Source of the DNA: Desulfobacteraceae bacterium
GTDB lineage: Bacteria > Desulfobacterota > Desulfobacteria > Desulfobacterales > Desulfosalsimonadaceae
DNA: 49,871 nt
Reading direction: 5' to 3'
Assembly (NCBI GenBank): GCA_011390465.1
Contig: JAABSH010000027.1
Coordinates: forward strand, 1-49,871
Position 1 is the stretch's first letter; every line of letters starts with the position of its first letter. Below, piece by piece: positions 40,369 to 48,682 of the stretch. Made by a program: the position numbers and the translations under genes. The notes under the pieces are model-generated. The model was given only the letters and a program-made list of their open reading frames with translations. It made no database searches and was not told the origin of the DNA.

Positions 40369-41463
40369 ATGACCCATCAAGATTACATGACCCTCGCGCT
40401 CGAACTGGCGGCCCGGGGGAAAGGATTCACCTCTCCCAATCCCATGGTGGGCGCGGTGGTGGTAAAAGACGAAAAAATCGTTGGCAAAGGCTGGCATGAA
40501 AAAGCCGGGGGCCCCCATGCTGAAGTAAATGCCATTGATGATGCCGGTTCCAAAGCCAGCGGCGGCACCATTTACGTCACCCTGGAGCCCTGCAACCACC
40601 ACGGCAGAACCCCTCCGTGCACGGAAAAAATTCTGGCCGCCGGCATCCGCCATGTGGTGATGGCCATGCAAGATCCGAATCCGGATGTGAGCGGCGGCGG
40701 GGCGGATTATCTGTCCCGCCACGGCGTGTCCGTCACCACCGGTGTCTGTGAAGCCGCCGCCCGGCGGCTCAATGAGGCGTTTATCAAATTCATCACCACC
40801 AAACAGCCTTTTGTAACGTTAAAAACAGCCGCCACGTTAGACGGCCGCGTCGCCACCCGAACCGGTGATTCCCGCTGGGTCACCGGCGAACTGTCCCGCG
40901 GCTATGTGCATGAGCTGCGCCATGAAAATGACGCCATCCTGGTGGGCATCAATACGGTGAAAGCAGACGATCCCAGCCTGACCACCCGGCTGACCGACAG
41001 AGTCGGCAAAGATCCCGTCCGCATGGTTCTGGACACTCACTTGTCCATTCCGGAAAATACAAAGCTGTTGCAGATCCCTTGCGGCGCTGATACGGTCATC
41101 ATTACCGGTAATTCCGCGGATACGCAAAAACGGGCGGCCATTTTAAAATCCGGTGTCAGGATCATAGAAGCAGACCTGGACAGCCACGGCCGCATTGATC
41201 TGAAGGCCCTTATGATCCGGCTGGGCCAGATGGAAATCACCAGTCTGCTCATCGAAGGCGGGGCCCGGGTGGCGGCCTCTGCCCTGCGGGCCAATATTGT
41301 GGATAAGATCAATTATTTCTATGCCCCGAAAATTCTGGGGGCCGACGACGGGGTGCCCATGTGCAGCGGCCCGGGCCCGGCCCTGATGAGAGACAGCATT
41401 GATGTTAAAAATATCCGCATCCGGCAGTTTGATGCGGATATCATGATTGAAGGGTATTTATAA
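40369..41463 (+). CDS. ribD: Bifunctional pyrimidine deaminase/reductase of riboflavin synthesis
   Basis: RibD, 364 residues. N-terminal deaminase domain (1-145) with the zinc site HAEVNAI and PCNHHGRTPPC; C-terminal NADPH-dependent reductase domain (145-364) with TLKTAATLDGRVATRTGDSRWVTG and LLIEGGARVAAS. Together they convert the GTP cyclohydrolase II product into the aminouracil intermediate. No FMN riboswitch is seen in the 55 bp upstream, so the rib genes are probably expressed with the rest of the cluster. Stop 41463 lies one base before the ribE start. Confidence 0.95.
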   Translation: MTHQDYMTLALELAARGKGFTSPNPMVGAVVVKDEKIVGKGWHEKAGGPHAEVNAIDDAGSKASGGTIYVTLEPCNHHGRTPPCTEKILAAGIRHVVMAMQDPNPDVSGGGADYLSRHGVSVTTGVCEAAARRLNEAFIKFITTKQPFVTLKTAATLDGRVATRTGDSRWVTGELSRGYVHELRHENDAILVGINTVKADDPSLTTRLTDRVGKDPVRMVLDTHLSIPENTKLLQIPCGADTVIITGNSADTQKRAAILKSGVRIIEADLDSHGRIDLKALMIRLGQMEITSLLIEGGARVAASALRANIVDKINYFYAPKILGADDGVPMCSGPGPALMRDSIDVKNIRIRQFDADIMIEGYL

Positions 41464-41464
41464 A

Positions 41465-42130
41465 ATGTTTACCGGTATTATTGAAGGACTGGGAAAAATT
41501 GACGGGATCCGTTCCGTGGGCGCGGGCAGCCGGCTGGCCATTACCGCTGATTTTCCCCTCACCGGCTCTAAAACAGGGGACAGCATTGCCGTAAACGGGG
41601 CGTGTCTCACTGCCGTGGCCATTTCCGGCGCCTGGTTTGAAGTGGATGTGTCGCCGGAAACCCTGGACAGAACTGTGTTAAAACACATCCGGATCGGGGA
41701 GCGGGTCAATATTGAACGGGCCCTGCGCCTGTCTGACCGGCTGGACGGACATCTGGTATCCGGCCATATTGACGGCACCGGCCGGATAACCCACAAGACC
41801 CCCCGGAGCAATGCCATTGTGATCGGTTTTTCCGTGCCCCACGCCGTCGCCCGCTACATGATCGCCAAAGGGTCCGTGGCAGTGGACGGCATCAGTCTGA
41901 CCATTAACCAGTGCGACGCAGCAGGCTTTGAAATCAGCATTATTCCGTACACCGCCGACATCACCACCATTGGATTCAAAAAAATCGGAGACCGGGTCAA
42001 CATTGAAACCGATATGATCGGCAAGTATGTGGAAAAATTTCTCACCCTCCCCGTCTCCGGCCGGAAATCACCTCCGGAAGATGAAAAATCCGTGGATATG
42101 GATTTTTTATTGAAAACCGGATTTATTTGA
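41465..42130 (+). CDS. ribE: Riboflavin synthase, alpha chain
   Basis: A 221-residue riboflavin synthase made of two similar lumazine-binding barrels: MFTGIIEGLGKI and NGACLTAV in the first half, GHIDGTGRI, VDGISLTIN and VNIETDMIGKYVEKF in the second. It dismutates two lumazines to riboflavin. The ATG at 41465 follows the ribD stop by one base. The last 25 residues after the core are charged and less conserved. Confidence 0.94.
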   Translation: MFTGIIEGLGKIDGIRSVGAGSRLAITADFPLTGSKTGDSIAVNGACLTAVAISGAWFEVDVSPETLDRTVLKHIRIGERVNIERALRLSDRLDGHLVSGHIDGTGRITHKTPRSNAIVIGFSVPHAVARYMIAKGSVAVDGISLTINQCDAAGFEISIIPYTADITTIGFKKIGDRVNIETDMIGKYVEKFLTLPVSGRKSPPEDEKSVDMDFLLKTGFI

Positions 42131-42222
42131 ATCATAAATAAAGTTTACGTTTCACACGCCTGCTTTCCTGATAAATGGTTTACCCCGAAAGCTGGTGTTT
42201 CTGTATATAAAGGAGATAACAA

Positions 42223-43437
42223 ATGTCACATTTAACCATTGAAGAAGCCATCAGAGATATCCGAAAAGGAAAAATGGTCATCCTGGTGGATGATGAAGAC
42301 CGGGAAAACGAAGGCGATCTCACCATTGCCGCGGAAAAAGTCACCCCGGAAGCCATTAATTTCATGTCCATGTACGGCCGGGGACTGATCTGCCTTTCCA
42401 TGGCACCCCGTCTTGTGGACCGGCTGGATCTGCCCATGATGGTGAACCACAACACTTCCCAGTTTAAAACCGGTTTTACCGTATCCATAGAAGCCAGACA
42501 CGGCGTTACCACCGGCATTTCCGCAGCGGACCGGGCCACCACGATCCAGACCGCTATTGCGGACGATGCCAAACCTGAACATATCGCCCGGCCAGGGCAC
42601 GTTTTTCCCTTAAGGGCGCGCAAAGGCGGCGTGATGGTCCGTTCCGGCCAGACCGAAGGGTCCGTGGATCTGGCCCGGCTGGCCGGCCTGAAACCGGCCG
42701 GGGTCATCTGCGAAGTCATTGACGATGACGGCACCATGGCCCGGATGCCGTCCCTGGAAAAATTTTCCGAAAAACACGGCATCGGCATCTGTACCATTGC
42801 CGATCTCATCGCTTACCGGATGCGGACGGAATCTTTTGTGCACCGGGCGGTTGAAGCCCAGATTCCCACCACCCATGCCGGAAAATTCAAAGTCATCGTC
42901 TATGAAAACGATCTGGAAGATTTCCAGCATATAGCCCTGGTAAAAGGGGAAATTGACCCGGAAAAGCCCATGCTGGTGCGGGTGCATTCCGAATGTCTTA
43001 CCGGTGATATTTTCGGCTCTCTCCGATGCGACTGCGGCGAACAACTGGGCCGGGCCATGCAGATGATGGAAGAAGAAGGCAGCGGCATTTTGCTGTATGT
43101 TCGCCAGGAAGGCCGCGGCATCGGGCTGGTCAATAAACTCAAGGCCTATAACCTTCAGGATCAGGGCTATGACACGGTGGAAGCCAATGAAAAGCTCGGA
43201 TTTAAAGCGGACCTGAGAGATTACGGTGTCGGCGCCCAGGTACTGGCGGATCTGGGAGTAAAAAAAATGCGGCTTATCACCAATAACCCCAAAAAAATCG
43301 TCGGCCTGGAGGGCTACGGGCTCAGCGTGGTGGAGCAGGTTCCCATTCAGACCGAACCCACGGAGTTCAACCGATGCTACCTGGCATGCAAGCGTCTGAA
43401 AATGGGGCATTATTTAAACGTTGACGCCACCCCGTAA
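42223..43437 (+). CDS. ribBA: Bifunctional DHBP synthase / GTP cyclohydrolase II
   Basis: A 404-residue fusion. N-terminal RibB domain (1-200) with VDDEDRENEGDL and RPGHVFPLRARKGG makes dihydroxybutanone phosphate from ribulose 5-phosphate. C-terminal RibA domain (200-404) with zinc site ECLTGDIFGSLRCDCG and RQEGRGIGL opens GTP. Both sets of active residues look complete. AAAGGAGATAACA precedes ATG 42223. The 92 bp before it show no FMN riboswitch. Confidence 0.96.
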   Translation: MSHLTIEEAIRDIRKGKMVILVDDEDRENEGDLTIAAEKVTPEAINFMSMYGRGLICLSMAPRLVDRLDLPMMVNHNTSQFKTGFTVSIEARHGVTTGISAADRATTIQTAIADDAKPEHIARPGHVFPLRARKGGVMVRSGQTEGSVDLARLAGLKPAGVICEVIDDDGTMARMPSLEKFSEKHGIGICTIADLIAYRMRTESFVHRAVEAQIPTTHAGKFKVIVYENDLEDFQHIALVKGEIDPEKPMLVRVHSECLTGDIFGSLRCDCGEQLGRAMQMMEEEGSGILLYVRQEGRGIGLVNKLKAYNLQDQGYDTVEANEKLGFKADLRDYGVGAQVLADLGVKKMRLITNNPKKIVGLEGYGLSVVEQVPIQTEPTEFNRCYLACKRLKMGHYLNVDATP

Positions 43438-43461
43438 CTTACCCTAACAAAAGGAAACCCT

Positions 43462-43935
43462 ATGTCTAAAATCATCGAAGGCAGTCTTCTTGCCAAAGGA
43501 AAACGGTTTGCACTGGTTGTGGGCCGGTTTAATGATTTTATCTCGGAAAAACTGCTCAGCGGGGCAATGGATGCCCTGACCCGCAGCGGCGCGGACCCGG
43601 AGACCATTGACATCGTCAAAGTCCCGGGGGCCTTTGAAATTCCCCTGGCAGCCAAAAAACTGGCCGGGCGAAAATACGATGCCATTATCTGCCTGGGCGC
43701 GGTCATCCGCGGTTCTACGCCCCATTTTGACTACGTGAGCGCGGAAGTGTCCAAAGGCATTGCCAGCGTGAGCCTGGATACGGGAATTCCCGTTATTTTC
43801 GGCGTGATTACCACGGATACCATTGAGCAGGCCATTGAACGGGCCGGCACCAAAGCCGGCAACAAAGGCTGGAGTGCCGCCATTAGCGCCATTGAAATGG
43901 CCAACCTGATGGCTGCCATTGAAACGCAGCAATAA
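43462..43935 (+). CDS. ribH: 6,7-dimethyl-8-ribityllumazine synthase
   Basis: RibH, 157 residues, condenses the RibD and RibB products to lumazine. Blocks: [32 protein letters not shown], and [15 protein letters not shown] with the catalytic His. AAAGGAAACCCT precedes ATG 43462. The stop overlaps the nusB start by one base (TAATG). Confidence 0.96.
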   Translation: MSKIIEGSLLAKGKRFALVVGRFNDFISEKLLSGAMDALTRSGADPETIDIVKVPGAFEIPLAAKKLAGRKYDAIICLGAVIRGSTPHFDYVSAEVSKGIASVSLDTGIPVIFGVITTDTIEQAIERAGTKAGNKGWSAAISAIEMANLMAAIETQQ

Positions 43936-44408
43936 TGGGAACCCGTCGCAAATCCAGGGAACTGGCCATGCAGGCCCTGTTCTGCATGGACATGCTGAAA
44001 AACGAATCCACTGAACTCATGGATCAGCTGCGGGAAATGCTGAAGCTGGCGCCGGAGATGGAACGCTTTTACATGACGCTGATTCAGGGCGTTCTTGAAA
44101 ACAAATCCCGGATAGATGCTGTTATCGAACAGAATTCCAGCAACTGGAAAATCAGCCGCATGGGATGCGTGGACCGGAATGTCCTGAGGATCGCCGCCTT
44201 TGAGCTGCTCTTCTGTCCGGATATTCCGCCCAAAGTTTCCATCAATGAAGCCGTGGATATCGGCAAACTCTACGGCACGGATGAATCCGGCGCCTTTATC
44301 AACGGCATTCTGGACAGTATCTTGCGGCATCAGATTGCTGACAACCCCAATGACCGGCTCAGCCGATCGGCTCAAATGACCGGCTTAAACAACCCTAAAA
44401 ATTCATGA
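43935..44408 (+). CDS. nusB: Transcription antitermination factor NusB
   Basis: NusB, 157 residues, all-helical partner of NusE (S10) in rRNA antitermination. Start [19 protein letters not shown], and [19 protein letters not shown] and [15 protein letters not shown] blocks are typical. Coupled to ribH by overlap, the common ribH-nusB arrangement. Confidence 0.93.
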   Translation: MGTRRKSRELAMQALFCMDMLKNESTELMDQLREMLKLAPEMERFYMTLIQGVLENKSRIDAVIEQNSSNWKISRMGCVDRNVLRIAAFELLFCPDIPPKVSINEAVDIGKLYGTDESGAFINGILDSILRHQIADNPNDRLSRSAQMTGLNNPKNS

Positions 44409-44436
44409 CCACCGGAACAACAAGGAGTTAAAAATC

Positions 44437-45819
44437 ATGGACGAACCCAAAAAAGTTTTATTGCGTGAGGATGAAATGCCCCGGCAATGGTATAATATTC
44501 TGGCTGATATTGCCATGAATCCGCCACTGGGCCCGGACGGCAATCCAGTGACCCCGGAACAGCTGGCGCCAGTGTTTCCCATGAACCTCATCGAACAGGA
44601 AGTCAGCACGGAACGTTGGATTGACATCCCGGAGCCGGTGCTGGATGTCCTTAAAATATGGCGGCCCGCTCCCCTTGTCCGGGCCAGAAATCTTGAAAAA
44701 GCCCTGGGCACTCCTGCCAAAATCTATTTTAAAAACGAAAGCCTGAGCCCGCCCGGAAGCCATAAGCCCAATACCGCCGTGGCGCAGGTTTATTACAACA
44801 AAGAATTCGGCATCAAAAAAATCACCACGGAAACCGGGGCCGGCCAGTGGGGCAGCGCCCTGTCTTTTGCCTGTGCCCAGTTTGGCCTGGAGTGCAAAAT
44901 ATATATGGTGCGGGTGAGTTTTGACCAGAAACCCTACCGGAAATCCATGATGGCCACCTGGGGCGGCAACTGCATCCCCAGCCCGAGTCCGGACACCCGG
45001 GCCGGCCGGGCCGCCCTGGAAAGAGATCCGAACATGCCGGGCAGTCTGGGCATTGCCATCAGTGAAGCCATTGAAGAAGCGGTTGCCGATGAAACCGGCC
45101 AGACCCGGTATTCCCTGGGCAGCGTGCTCAACCATGTGATGCTGCACCAGACCATTATCGGTCTGGAAGCCAAAAAACAGATGGAAAAAATCGGGCAGTA
45201 CCCGGACATCATCATTGGCTGCGCCGGCGGGGGCAGCAACTTTGCCGGTCTGGCGTTCCCGTTTGTGCATGATAAAATCAACGGCCGGCAGATCGAAATC
45301 TATCCTGTGGAGCCCGCCGGATGCCCGACGCTGACCAAAGCGCCGTTTGTTTATGATCACGGCGATACGGCAAAATACACCCCCCTGCTGCCCATGCACA
45401 GCCTGGGCCACACGTTTATGCCCCCGCCCATTCATTCCGGCGGGTTACGGTATCACGGCATGGCCCCCACGGTCAGCCAGCTGGTGAACGAAGGCCTGCT
45501 GACGCCAAAATCTGTAAAACAGAAAGAAGTTTTTGAAGCCGGTATTCTCCTGGCCCGCACCGAAGGCATCATTCCGGCGCCGGAAACCAACCATGCCCTG
45601 GCGGCAGTGATTGATGAAGCCAATAAAGCCAAAGAAGAAGGCAAGGAAAAAGTCATTTTGTTCAACTGGAGCGGACATGGACTGCTGGATCTCTCAGCCT
45701 ATGAAAATTATCTTGCCGGAAACCTGAAAGATATTGTGCTGAGTGACGAAGAAATTGCCGAAGCCGGCAAAATTTATGCAAATCACCCAAAACCCAAATC
45801 TTTGAAAAGCCATAAATAA
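44437..45819 (+). CDS. trpB2: TrpB2-type tryptophan synthase beta chain
   Basis: A 460-residue PLP enzyme of the TrpB2 branch, longer than canonical TrpB. PLP lysine in [11 protein letters not shown], catalytic [23 protein letters not shown] phosphate loop, and [13 protein letters not shown]. TrpB2 makes tryptophan from indole and serine and does not depend on the usual TrpA contact. No trpA is next to it, in line with the solitary TrpB2 pattern; indole salvage is one proposed role. AAGGAGTTAAAAATC precedes ATG 44437. Confidence 0.93.
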   Translation: MDEPKKVLLREDEMPRQWYNILADIAMNPPLGPDGNPVTPEQLAPVFPMNLIEQEVSTERWIDIPEPVLDVLKIWRPAPLVRARNLEKALGTPAKIYFKNESLSPPGSHKPNTAVAQVYYNKEFGIKKITTETGAGQWGSALSFACAQFGLECKIYMVRVSFDQKPYRKSMMATWGGNCIPSPSPDTRAGRAALERDPNMPGSLGIAISEAIEEAVADETGQTRYSLGSVLNHVMLHQTIIGLEAKKQMEKIGQYPDIIIGCAGGGSNFAGLAFPFVHDKINGRQIEIYPVEPAGCPTLTKAPFVYDHGDTAKYTPLLPMHSLGHTFMPPPIHSGGLRYHGMAPTVSQLVNEGLLTPKSVKQKEVFEAGILLARTEGIIPAPETNHALAAVIDEANKAKEEGKEKVILFNWSGHGLLDLSAYENYLAGNLKDIVLSDEEIAEAGKIYANHPKPKSLKSHK

Positions 45820-45845
45820 GATCTTTCTGTGAAGGAACCGAATTC

Positions 45846-46121
45846 ATGACAGACCCGACCATTGAAAATCTGGAAAGACGCTGCCCGCGCCTGGGCAGCC
45901 CCATCACTTTTCAGTACTGCCTTATCAGCGGCGAAGATGACACCATCTGCGGAAAAATCCTGGACTGCTGGTGGGAACGCTTTGATGTGGAAAATTATCT
46001 TAAAAACAACATGTCGGCGGCGGAGTTCAATTCTCTCATGGCCCGGGCGGAAAAACCGCCAAATAAAATTTCAAGTATTGTTGAAATTGTGGAAGCGGCG
46101 AAGAAAAGGGTGGAAGACTGA
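45846..46121 (+). CDS. Small conserved four-cysteine protein
   Basis: A 91-residue protein with four cysteines (RRCPRLG, FQYCL, TICGKILDCWW) and a helical C-terminus. I have seen this RCPRLG...YC...C..I.DCWW pattern as a conserved unnamed family in sulfate-reducing deltaproteobacteria; metal or Fe-S binding is likely. GAAGGAACC precedes ATG 45846. It follows trpB2 by 26 bp. The stop codon lies within a heptad repeat array, so the last residues may be repeat-derived. Confidence 0.75.
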   Translation: MTDPTIENLERRCPRLGSPITFQYCLISGEDDTICGKILDCWWERFDVENYLKNNMSAAEFNSLMARAEKPPNKISSIVEIVEAAKKRVED

Positions 46122-46166
46122 AGGTAGAAAGGCTGAAGGCTGAAGACTGAAGGCGGAAGGGTTACG
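46117..46166. repeat. Heptad repeat array 4 (GCTGAAG type)
   Basis: Units ACTGAAG, GTAGAAA, (one extra G), GCTGAAG, GCTGAAG, ACTGAAG, GCGGAAG, GGTTACG. Same unit family as arrays 1-3. It starts at the stop codon of the small Cys protein and runs into a hairpin repeat at 46171. Confidence 0.85.
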
Positions 46167-46170
46167 CCGG

Positions 46171-46188
46171 GTCGGCCACCGTGCCGAC
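46171..46188. repeat. Hairpin repeat GTCGGC-CACCGT-GCCGAC
   Basis: A perfect 6-bp stem with loop CACCGT. A second copy with the same loop and a compensated stem lies at 47478-47497. Confidence 0.75.
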
Positions 46189-46252
46189 TGCTCTGACGCA
46201 CTGAAGTGGATATGCAAATTAAATTAAATTATTAAATTAAAGGAGCTATCTT

Positions 46253-46873
46253 TTGATTATCAAGACCCTCCCTGTGGGGCCGATTATGGCAAATTGTTTT
46301 ATTGTGGGATGCGAAAACACAAAATCCGCTGTGGTGATTGATCCCGGCGATGAAGCGGACAAAATTCTCATGTCCCTGGCGGAATCCCAGCTCACGGTAA
46401 AATATATTATCAATACCCATGGCCATTTTGATCATGTGGGCGCCAACAAAAAGCTGAAAGCCGCCACCGGCGCGGATATTCTGATTCACAAAGACGATGC
46501 CCCCATGCTGGCCCAGGTTTCCTCCGCTTCCATGGCCTTTGGCCTGCAGGTGGAAGACTCTCCCCCGGCGGACCGCACCTTGACAGACGGAGACAAGATC
46601 ACCTTCGGCGACATCACCTTTACGGTAATCCACACGCCGGGGCATTCTCCGGGCGGTATCTCTCTCTTGACGGACAATGTGGTTTTTGTGGGAGATTCCC
46701 TGTTTTACGGGTCCATCGGCCGGACCGATTTTCCCGGCGGCGACTACAACACCCTGATCGCCAGCATTAAAAACAAACTGCTCCCCTTGGGTGACGATGT
46801 AAAAGTTTATACCGGCCACGGTCCGGCCACCACCATTGGCCAGGAAAAAAGGATGAACCCGTTTTTAAAATAA
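46253..46873 (+). CDS. Metallo-beta-lactamase fold hydrolase (glyoxalase II-like)
   Basis: A 206-residue MBL-fold hydrolase with the di-metal motif THGHFDHVG, HTPGHSPGG, VGDSLF and a final GHGPATT. This is the short glyoxalase II-like/YcbL group; substrates are thioesters or similar, not fixed here. The start is TTG at 46253, with AAAGGAGCTATC directly upstream and the family N-terminus MIIKTLPVGPIMANC following; no ATG fits. A strong terminator follows the stop. Confidence 0.9.
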   Translation: MIIKTLPVGPIMANCFIVGCENTKSAVVIDPGDEADKILMSLAESQLTVKYIINTHGHFDHVGANKKLKAATGADILIHKDDAPMLAQVSSASMAFGLQVEDSPPADRTLTDGDKITFGDITFTVIHTPGHSPGGISLLTDNVVFVGDSLFYGSIGRTDFPGGDYNTLIASIKNKLLPLGDDVKVYTGHGPATTIGQEKRMNPFLK

Positions 46874-46894
46874 ATTTCTATTCCAGACCATCCC

Positions 46895-46929
46895 AAAAAG
46901 CCCGTCTGAGATATCAGACGGGCTTTTTT
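46895..46929 (+). terminator. Strong intrinsic terminator
   Basis: CCCGTCTGA (46901-46909), loop GATA, TCAGACGGG (46914-46922), extended by AAAAG/CTTTTTT and followed by a T-run. It begins about 22 bp after the MBL hydrolase stop and closes the plus-strand cluster; it also has A-rich flanks allowing function on the other strand for the FmdB gene. Confidence 0.92.
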
Positions 46930-47073
46930 CTATCCAGCGGATGTTGCACAACCCGCTTTTCGGGAAAACGATACTCCGAAAACCCTCCAGAAATTTTGAA
47001 ACCGCTTACTTACCCACCATCGATCTGCAAATGATCCTAATTGCCTCCGACCGGAAGCAACAAATTAAATGCC

Positions 47074-47280
47074 TCACCCGCCCGGGGCACAGGAAGGGGC
47101 CGTTGCGTTGCCGCCATACCCCCCCGGCACTTTAAGGGCGACCCTGGACCCGGCGGATATCATCTTATGAACCTCTGTGCTGCTGCAATCCGGGCATTGC
47201 GGTTTTTTATCATCTGAACCAAACACCAGTTTTTCAAATTTTCTGCCGCATTTTTCACATTCAAATTCATATATTGGCAT
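47074..47280 (-). CDS. FmdB-type zinc ribbon protein
   Basis: A 68-residue protein with the FmdB/putative regulatory zinc ribbon: MPIYEFECEKCGRKFEKL, then CPDCSS, and a Gly-rich tail. The family occurs in many bacteria and its function is unproven. AGGAATCATATCA precedes ATG 47280. A plausible promoter lies upstream at 47347-47377. Confidence 0.9.
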   Translation of the reverse strand: MPIYEFECEKCGRKFEKLVFGSDDKKPQCPDCSSTEVHKMISAGSRVALKVPGGYGGNATAPSCAPGG

Positions 47281-47346
47281 TGATATGATTCCTTTTTCAA
47301 TTGTTTGCCAGTTGCGTAAAAATTATCCCTGTTCTGTTTTGTCATA

Positions 47347-47377
47347 ACTATAATAAATCCGCCTGAAAAAAAGTCAA
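47347..47377 (-). promoter_or_regulatory. Candidate FmdB promoter
   Basis: On the minus strand TTGACT (47372-47377) and TATAGT (47347-47352) with 19-bp spacing, about 67 bp upstream of the FmdB start. Spacing is long, so confidence is low. Confidence 0.4.
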
Positions 47378-47477
47378 GAAAGGACCCCCCGGACACACGG
47401 TAAATTTGTTCTGCTTTTTTTTAATGCAGGCGCGGTGGCCTGCCCTACGAACCGGTCAAGGCCTCCGTGCGTTGTAG

Positions 47478-47497
47478 GGACGGCCACCGTGCCGTCC
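47478..47497. repeat. Hairpin repeat GGACGGC-CACCGT-GCCGTCC
   Basis: A perfect 7-bp stem with loop CACCGT, second copy of the element at 46171-46188; where the first stem has T-A the second has A-T, preserving pairing. GTTGTAGG precedes it, as in many dispersed intergenic bacterial hairpin repeats. Confidence 0.75.
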
Positions 47498-47651
47498 TGT
47501 AATATGACAAAAGACTTATGGTTATGGGCTTTGAGGGTAGAACAAATTTACCCTGCCCCCGGACACAACGCAGGCAAACCGGAGCACCGGAAAAATAAAA
47601 CCAGATATCTCATTCATGGCTTGACAAGGGTATGGGCGGGTGCTAATGGAA

Positions 47652-47827
<176 letters not shown>

Positions 47828-47843
47828 AAGGGCAGGAAAAAAT

Positions 47844-47877
47844 AAACCGGAGAGGGAGACCTCATCCGGTTTTTTTG
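47844..47877 (+). terminator. Intrinsic terminator after tRNA-Pro
   Basis: AAACCGGA (47844-47851) pairs with TCCGGTTT (47865-47872), helped by GAG/CTC in the loop, and is followed by a run of T. It lies about 97 bp downstream of tRNA-Pro. The stretch from here to 48046 shows no gene. Confidence 0.75.
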
Positions 47878-48046
47878 TTTTGCAAAATTTGGTTTGGGAT
47901 TTGGTTAATTTATTCTTCTTTTATTTTTTTACGCGGCTTCCGAGACACTTGTAGGGATGTATCTTTTTGATTTTCCGTATACGCGGCGACAAAATTAAAC
48001 GGAGGAAGATTCAGCGGTTGCAACCCTGCGCGTCTCGTTATTTCGG

Positions 48047-48499
48047 CTATGTATTCCCGTGCGTAAGGGTGGCCACATTTTTTGAAGGTTTTTCTTTTGT
48101 CCGGATCACATTCAACATTTCCGGATACGCATCCAGGATGCGCAAAAGGTTATCCATCCCTTTGCTTTGACATACCTGTCCGGACTCATAACGGGCGAAA
48201 CTTTTCAGGCCACCGCCGACAATTTCAGCCATTTGTTCCTGAGTGAGCCCCAATTTTTTTCGTACCTGCTTAATCTGCTTTCCCGTAAGGAGCCCATCGA
48301 CCTGCCGGTGAAACTCTTTTAATAACTTTCCAGACACTTTCAAGGTCTCCGGGTCAACGATGGCCTCCCCGCATTCGGCACATTCATAGGCCACATAATC
48401 CGGAATGAAAATTTCTTCCCCTTTATATTCAAAACGCTCCGTGCTGAGTGTCTTTTTAAGTCCGCCAGCGCCACAAACCGGGCATTCTTGTGCCTTCAT
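48047..48499 (-). CDS. MqsA/YgiT-type antitoxin-like regulator
   Basis: A 150-residue protein with the MqsA layout: N-terminal zinc site CPVCG ... CAECG (about 7-40), linker, and C-terminal helix-turn-helix (about 70-125: LTGKQIKQVRKKLGLTQEQMAEIVG). MqsA-type antitoxins bind their own promoter through this domain. The usual toxin (MqsR or DUF4258) upstream is missing: between its promoter and start there is only a 14-codon reading frame. GGGGGCG serves as ribosome site. Role as an orphan regulator or antitoxin without toxin is inference. Confidence 0.85.
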   Translation of the reverse strand: MKAQECPVCGAGGLKKTLSTERFEYKGEEIFIPDYVAYECAECGEAIVDPETLKVSGKLLKEFHRQVDGLLTGKQIKQVRKKLGLTQEQMAEIVGGGLKSFARYESGQVCQSKGMDNLLRILDAYPEMLNVIRTKEKPSKNVATLTHGNT

Positions 48500-48544
48500 T
48501 TATTCATCGCCCCCTTCGTCTTTTTTCGTTTTTCCATTTATCAT
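48500..48544 (-). CDS. Possible 14-residue leader peptide
   Basis: ATG at 48542-48544 opens MINGKTKKDEGGDE and stops with TAA immediately before the regulator's ATG (TAAATG). Ribosome site TAGAGA is weak. It could be a translational-coupling leader or chance; too short to judge by codon use. Confidence 0.3.
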   Translation of the reverse strand: MINGKTKKDEGGDE

Positions 48545-48556
48545 TTTCTCTACAAT

Positions 48557-48575
48557 AAGTATCATTATGATACTT
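48557..48575. promoter_or_regulatory. 19-bp perfect palindrome, operator over the -10 box
   Basis: AAGTATCATTATGATACTT: perfect 9-bp arms around a central base. It covers the -10 of the promoter that reads into the MqsA-like gene, so binding there would block transcription; autoregulation by the helix-turn-helix product is expected from family behaviour. Confidence 0.8.
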
Positions 48576-48591
48576 TATTTATGACTGTCAA
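48564..48591 (-). promoter_or_regulatory. Promoter of the MqsA-like regulator
   Basis: On the minus strand TTGACA (48586-48591), 16-bp spacer, CATAAT (48564-48569): five of six -10 bases and all of -35 match sigma-70. The start codon of the regulator is 65 bp downstream of the -10. Confidence 0.75.
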
Positions 48592-48682
48592 TCCATTTTG
48601 AAAAAAAGTTCACGGCCTCCTTCAGACCAGCTAATAATTTTCACGCCATGCCTCACAGCCAACGCCCTGTATTTCGCTTCCG

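Noticed and set aside
40314-42222. FMN riboswitch before ribD or ribBA
   Set aside because: Gaps of 55 and 92 bp lack the conserved RFN blocks; the rib genes are embedded in a larger cluster.
46941-47135. 64-codon plus-strand frame after the MBL hydrolase terminator
   Set aside because: Overlaps the FmdB gene on the other strand, has no ribosome site and no recognisable content.
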